Below, piece by piece: positions 60,182 to 64,000 of a DNA stretch of 64,000 bases (the stretch's first letter is position 1; each line of letters opens with the position of its first letter). The notes under the pieces are model-generated. The model searched no databases, was not told the origin of the DNA, and saw only the letters and a list, made by a program, of their open reading frames with translations. Source of the stretch: Takakia lepidozioides. Taxonomy: Eukaryota; Streptophyta; Takakiopsida; Takakiales; Takakiaceae. The DNA is taken from positions 6,262,001-6,326,000 of the forward strand of contig CM060733.1 of NCBI GenBank assembly GCA_030704615.1. Direction: 5' to 3'. The position numbers and the translations under genes are program-made.

Positions 60182-63100
60182 TGCTACATGATGTTGCAGT
60201 GGAAGCAGAAAAACATCATGACACCTAGACTGGACGTATTTAATATGTTGCCTGCACTTTCAAGTTTAGTTTGTTCTATGTTTTCAGCCCGTGCCAATCG
60301 TTCAGAGAAGATATCGTGACCCCATGCGGGTCCGAGGCCCGTGACACCTGCACTTCGTCACCCGGATTATCTGGTTCACCATGTCAGCGTTTGGATCGTC
60401 ATTTAATTGCTCCACAGGTCCTGGAAAACTCCATTCAACTTCCTACCTTGGCCTTTTGCCATCTAGTTCTTAGTATGCTATGCTGTGGATAACCAACTGC
60501 ATTTGTTGTGTCACTTGGTAGTTCGGGGCCTCTCTCTATTAGTTCAGCCCACCATCATGATTACTGCCTATCCTGCCTCTTTCACCAATACGTGCTCATC
60601 CCCACAATGTGCCTTCCAGGTACTCATGTGCCTATGCTATCAAGCGGTTTTGGCGCGGTGACCCAATGCATAAAAAGAAATCTACAACACACTGATTAGC
60701 TTTCATGACCAAGTGCGATAAGAATGAAAAGAACGTCGTTTCCAAGTACTGCGATCTTTCCTTATATCATGGAGACTCGCAACCTAGATCCTTTGTTCTC
60801 ATAAGGACTTCATCTCAGTGTCTATATTGCTTCGTCGCTCACATTATAATGCTGATCTCCTTCCTAATCTCGTGCATAAGATCCATGTTTAGCACGGCCT
60901 GCTAAGTCCTTCCCCTTTCAGCGTCCGTCATGACTGGTCTCCATCATCAGCCCCTCTCTCTCTCTCCCTCTCCCTCTCTCGATCTCCCCAGCTTGTTAAC
61001 ATTGAACCGATCACATCATGTTGTTTACTGGCCTTGTAGATGCATATGATGGTCTCAAAATGGTACACTTTTTATTTTCGATCGTTTTTTATCACAAGGC
61101 AGGCAGTTTTAGACTTGCGCTGCTAAAATAGGGCGATTTGCGAGTTATTTGGGAACCAATGGCAAAGCACTTAGGAAATTAGAAAGAGTATGAGATGACC
61201 AAAGAGATGAACTATGGCCTCAATATGACCGTAGGACGCTGCATAATCAGCATGTTAGGTTGCCCAATCGATACTAGAAGCAACAAATTGACCTTGTCTC
61301 CACGATGCGAGACGACTATTTGAGAACGGGTTGCAATCCCTCTGTTCTCCCTTTTATCTATCTAGAAGGACACATAGTGATGAGTAATTTGGCAAAGCAA
61401 TTTGTATAGCGATGAAATATTGCAAAACAACAGTTTGATGCATCGAAACAACGACAGGTTTGGACAAGCGGAACGAAGCGCAGGCTATACCAACAATGCA
61501 GAGTTAGTTGGAGATTACTCCTAAGTTCAATGATCTAGTGGCAAGGTCACAGACCCATAGAGGCACCACCATTAGGACATTTTTCTAGGGAAGCAGTAGA
61601 CTTCCTCCAAGGCAGTTCAATGCAGAACGGCATTTTGGAGAAGATAAATGATTTTAATCGACCTGAAAATTTTCAAGCTATTATGGAATACCTTAAGACA
61701 ATTTATCACCAAATTTGGTGATTTTTGGTTAAGATTAGCGACGGCACCAAATTTCAAGGCCAATAGCACTTGCGGCGACCGTAAGTGATTTTCAAGTTTT
61801 TCTTTGACCAAATAATTAGAGTTGACCCATGAGCTGGTGCTAGCTGGTCATCCATTAGTAGGATGGAAAAAACCATTTCCCATCCGTCTTGGCAAAAAAC
61901 ATCCAAAAGCTTTTATCTATTAGTTTCTTTCACTTTAGCATTTAAGATCTCCATTAGGTAGGAATAAAGTACTCTGAAATAGATTCTAGTATTTTAGTAC
62001 GTCTCAAAGCACTATATAAGAAGACCAAGGCTCTCCTTGTTCTTCATCTTGTGCTCTTCCTCTTGCTTTGTTGCTTTGCTTTAGTCTAGTGTTTTGCTTG
62101 AGGGGACCTAGGTCCTAGGGGGTGTGCTCGGGTCCTCCTAGGTAGAGTTAGGAAGAGCATTTGTAGGAGACTAGAGGAAGGTCCCTAGCTCCATTGAGGC
62201 CATTGAGCCCATTTTTTAGTGGTTTGAGTTTATACCAACGGCTTTGGCGCGAAAGACGGAGGGACGAGTAGGGAGCCGGGGTGGACCACGAAGACGAGCA
62301 TTGCCGCACGTGGCCATAGCACCGAGCCATTAGAGCATCTCATGCATGGCAATGCCGCCCCCCCCCCCCCCCCCGCTTTCCGCCCCTCCCCTAGCGGACC
62401 AGCTACTTAACCCGAGGTTCTCCTCTTGGCCATGGCCGCCACCATGGCTTCTGTATCTCCCTTTTCTACTACTACGCGAACCTCACCTTGCTCTGTCTCT
62501 CGCTCTAGCTCTCCTCTTTGCGTTCCCAGCGGTCATGAATGCACATCTGGTATGTTCTTCCCCACACGCAAGTTGTGCTTCTCACCAAGTGCTTGGAGCC
62601 TAGTCTTATGGCGCCCCCCATCAGGCAATACTGGCCGGAGTCGAGGTTCACTTCTAGTAGTTATGTCTTGTTATCCCCCCCTAAGGATTCATTAGCTACT
62701 TGCGTGCAGCTCCCTGGTGTTTTGCTGCTGCACCCAACGGGTGCTTGCCGGGCTATGTTCGGATCTGGAATCACGACATGCTCTACCCCGCATTTTGCTA
62801 CTTGCTCTGGTAGTAAGCGATTGTTGATCACCCTCTCGACTGTCCAAGACTGCCGCAACAAGGGTTACCCTACCATCACTACGTTCTTTATTATCTCAAC
62901 CTTCAAGGTCTTCAACCTGCATTATTAGCTCGCTCCTTCTTGGTCATAGGGATGTCGTGGGAAGGAGCAGGGGGAGCGGCGCTCCGCCCCGTCATGACCT
63001 TCGCAGCTTCTTAGCCAGGTTTTTAGCTGTGACTATCTTTCTAGGGTTCCACCAAATTTCCAGCTTTCCTGCCTTTTATGCTCTCATGTTTAGCTATGTC

Positions 63101-64000
63101 GCTACTCTGCCTAGCCTGCTACATTTAGCCATGGTCGCCGCCATGGCCCCCACTCCTGTTCATGGTGCTCTCGCGAAGCGGTCTTACCGCCTCACCCCCA
63201 GCCTTAACAACAACCTTCAATGCTGCTTTGCCACGCTTGTTTTAAGCTACTACGGTCGTAGTGCACATACGTTCAGGATGGGCCGCAATCGCTCCGCCAA
63301 GCCATAGCCCTTCCCGTGCACTGCCGCCTCCCCGCATGGAGGAGGGCAGAGTTCCGGTTTGCAGATGTACCACCAGGCTGACAGTAGCACCAGTAGAGAA
63401 TCGAAAGCGGGTGCCTCAGGCATTCGGGGACGCCGTGAACAAACAATCTGCAGACCGTATTGAGGGCCCGAATAAACCTCATAGAGGGAAACATACTAAG
63501 CAAGCACCAGCCAGCCAGCTTGGGATAGTAAACCAAGGGAATCACGACAGCCATCATTGTAAAACAAGGAATCATTGTAACCAGTGGCGAGAGAAGGTAT
63601 ACCACATATAACGAAGAGACCTCCTCTGCTGGTGGGGAGAGGTTGGCTTGTCCTTGTGGTGAGCAGTCGTTGAGGGGAGCCGCAGGTCCCTTTGTACAGG
63701 AAGAGAACACGGGTTGGGGAAGCCAATATCCATGGACACCTTAGAATGAGTATATGATGACGAAGTTTGCTCCAAAACAACACAGAATCTTAGCAGGCAC
63801 AGGTCTGTGCATGACCGGTATGTTGCTCGAACCGGCTACACCAACTACCTTGCTTCATATATTGATTATGACAATGAATGATGAAATCCATTGCACATCC
63901 AATACCTTCAGTTGTCCTCTTATTATGACAATATTCTTCTTTCAAGCATTATCAATATATGAATCGAGACGTTTGTTTTTTTTTGTTTTTTGATGTCGAC
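60182..64000. other. Gene-poor end of the window; possible LTR-like sequence
   Basis: The segment 61950-62120 carries a TATA-like actatataag at 62011-62020 and a CT-rich leader (cttgttcttcatcttgtgctc), as in plant retrotransposon LTRs, but the partner LTR is not visible. A run of 17 C residues spans 62358-62374. Two similar words (gccatggccgccaccatggc at 62430 and gccatggtcgccgccatggc at 63129) suggest another diverged local duplication. Open frames at 62426-62930 and 63261-63710 have no recognised homology. Confidence 0.35.

Overview
This is nuclear DNA of a land plant. Seven intron-rich genes are recognisable, each with plant-type protein sequence: hyccin, NAD-dependent glycerol-3-phosphate dehydrogenase, TEN1, AP-2 sigma, VPS34, GCP4 and a BAG6-like ubiquitin-domain protein. 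A broken TIR exon and remnants of non-LTR retrotransposons lie around and inside them. Nothing bacterial, viral or organellar dominates. Moderate base composition, a TIR-type immune remnant and protein sequences slightly divergent from flowering plants suggest a non-flowering land plant such as a bryophyte, lycophyte or fern. That last step is inference and I cannot name the species.

Layout: 1-3.3 kb holds a damaged TIR exon (minus strand), a three-copy repeat, a ~290 bp diverged duplication and a MITE-like inverted repeat. 3.9-5.6 kb holds exons of a plant protein I do not recognise by name, with a tandemly duplicated 3' part. 6.0-10.3 kb is a six-exon hyccin gene with retroelement scraps in its introns. 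12.6-17.4 kb is the dehydrogenase (12 exons mapped, first exon not found). 19.0-19.9 kb is TEN1 on the minus strand, head to head with AP2S (20.2-25.4 kb), whose third intron carries an antisense, internally deleted LINE. 25.4-29.3 kb is gene-poor and contains a perfect 6 x 35 bp minisatellite. 29.35-38.4 kb is VPS34 (17 exons, 813 aa). A decayed copy of its own exon 1 lies just downstream. 39.85-47.8 kb is GCP4 on the minus strand (16 exons, 741 aa). 50.7-57.7 kb is the BAG6-like gene. 57.7-64 kb has no recognised gene and holds a long CT microsatellite and possible LTR-retrotransposon remnants.

Several genes touch membrane identity and trafficking: hyccin (PI4-kinase complex scaffold), VPS34 (PI3P synthesis) and AP-2 sigma (clathrin adaptor). 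TEN1 (telomere CST complex), GCP4 (microtubule nucleation) and BAG6 (protein quality control) are unrelated housekeeping genes. I see no operon-like logic. Exon limits were set by conserved protein sequence, splice dinucleotides and reading-phase bookkeeping, and the phases close for six of the seven genes throughout; the dehydrogenase closes from its second exon on.

I did not find a convincing new biological system. The points most worth checking are three GC-AG introns in two genes, the local duplication of VPS34 exon 1, a two-residue insertion in AP-2 sigma next to the LINE-bearing intron, and an internal RQI-ER repeat in the BAG6-like protein.
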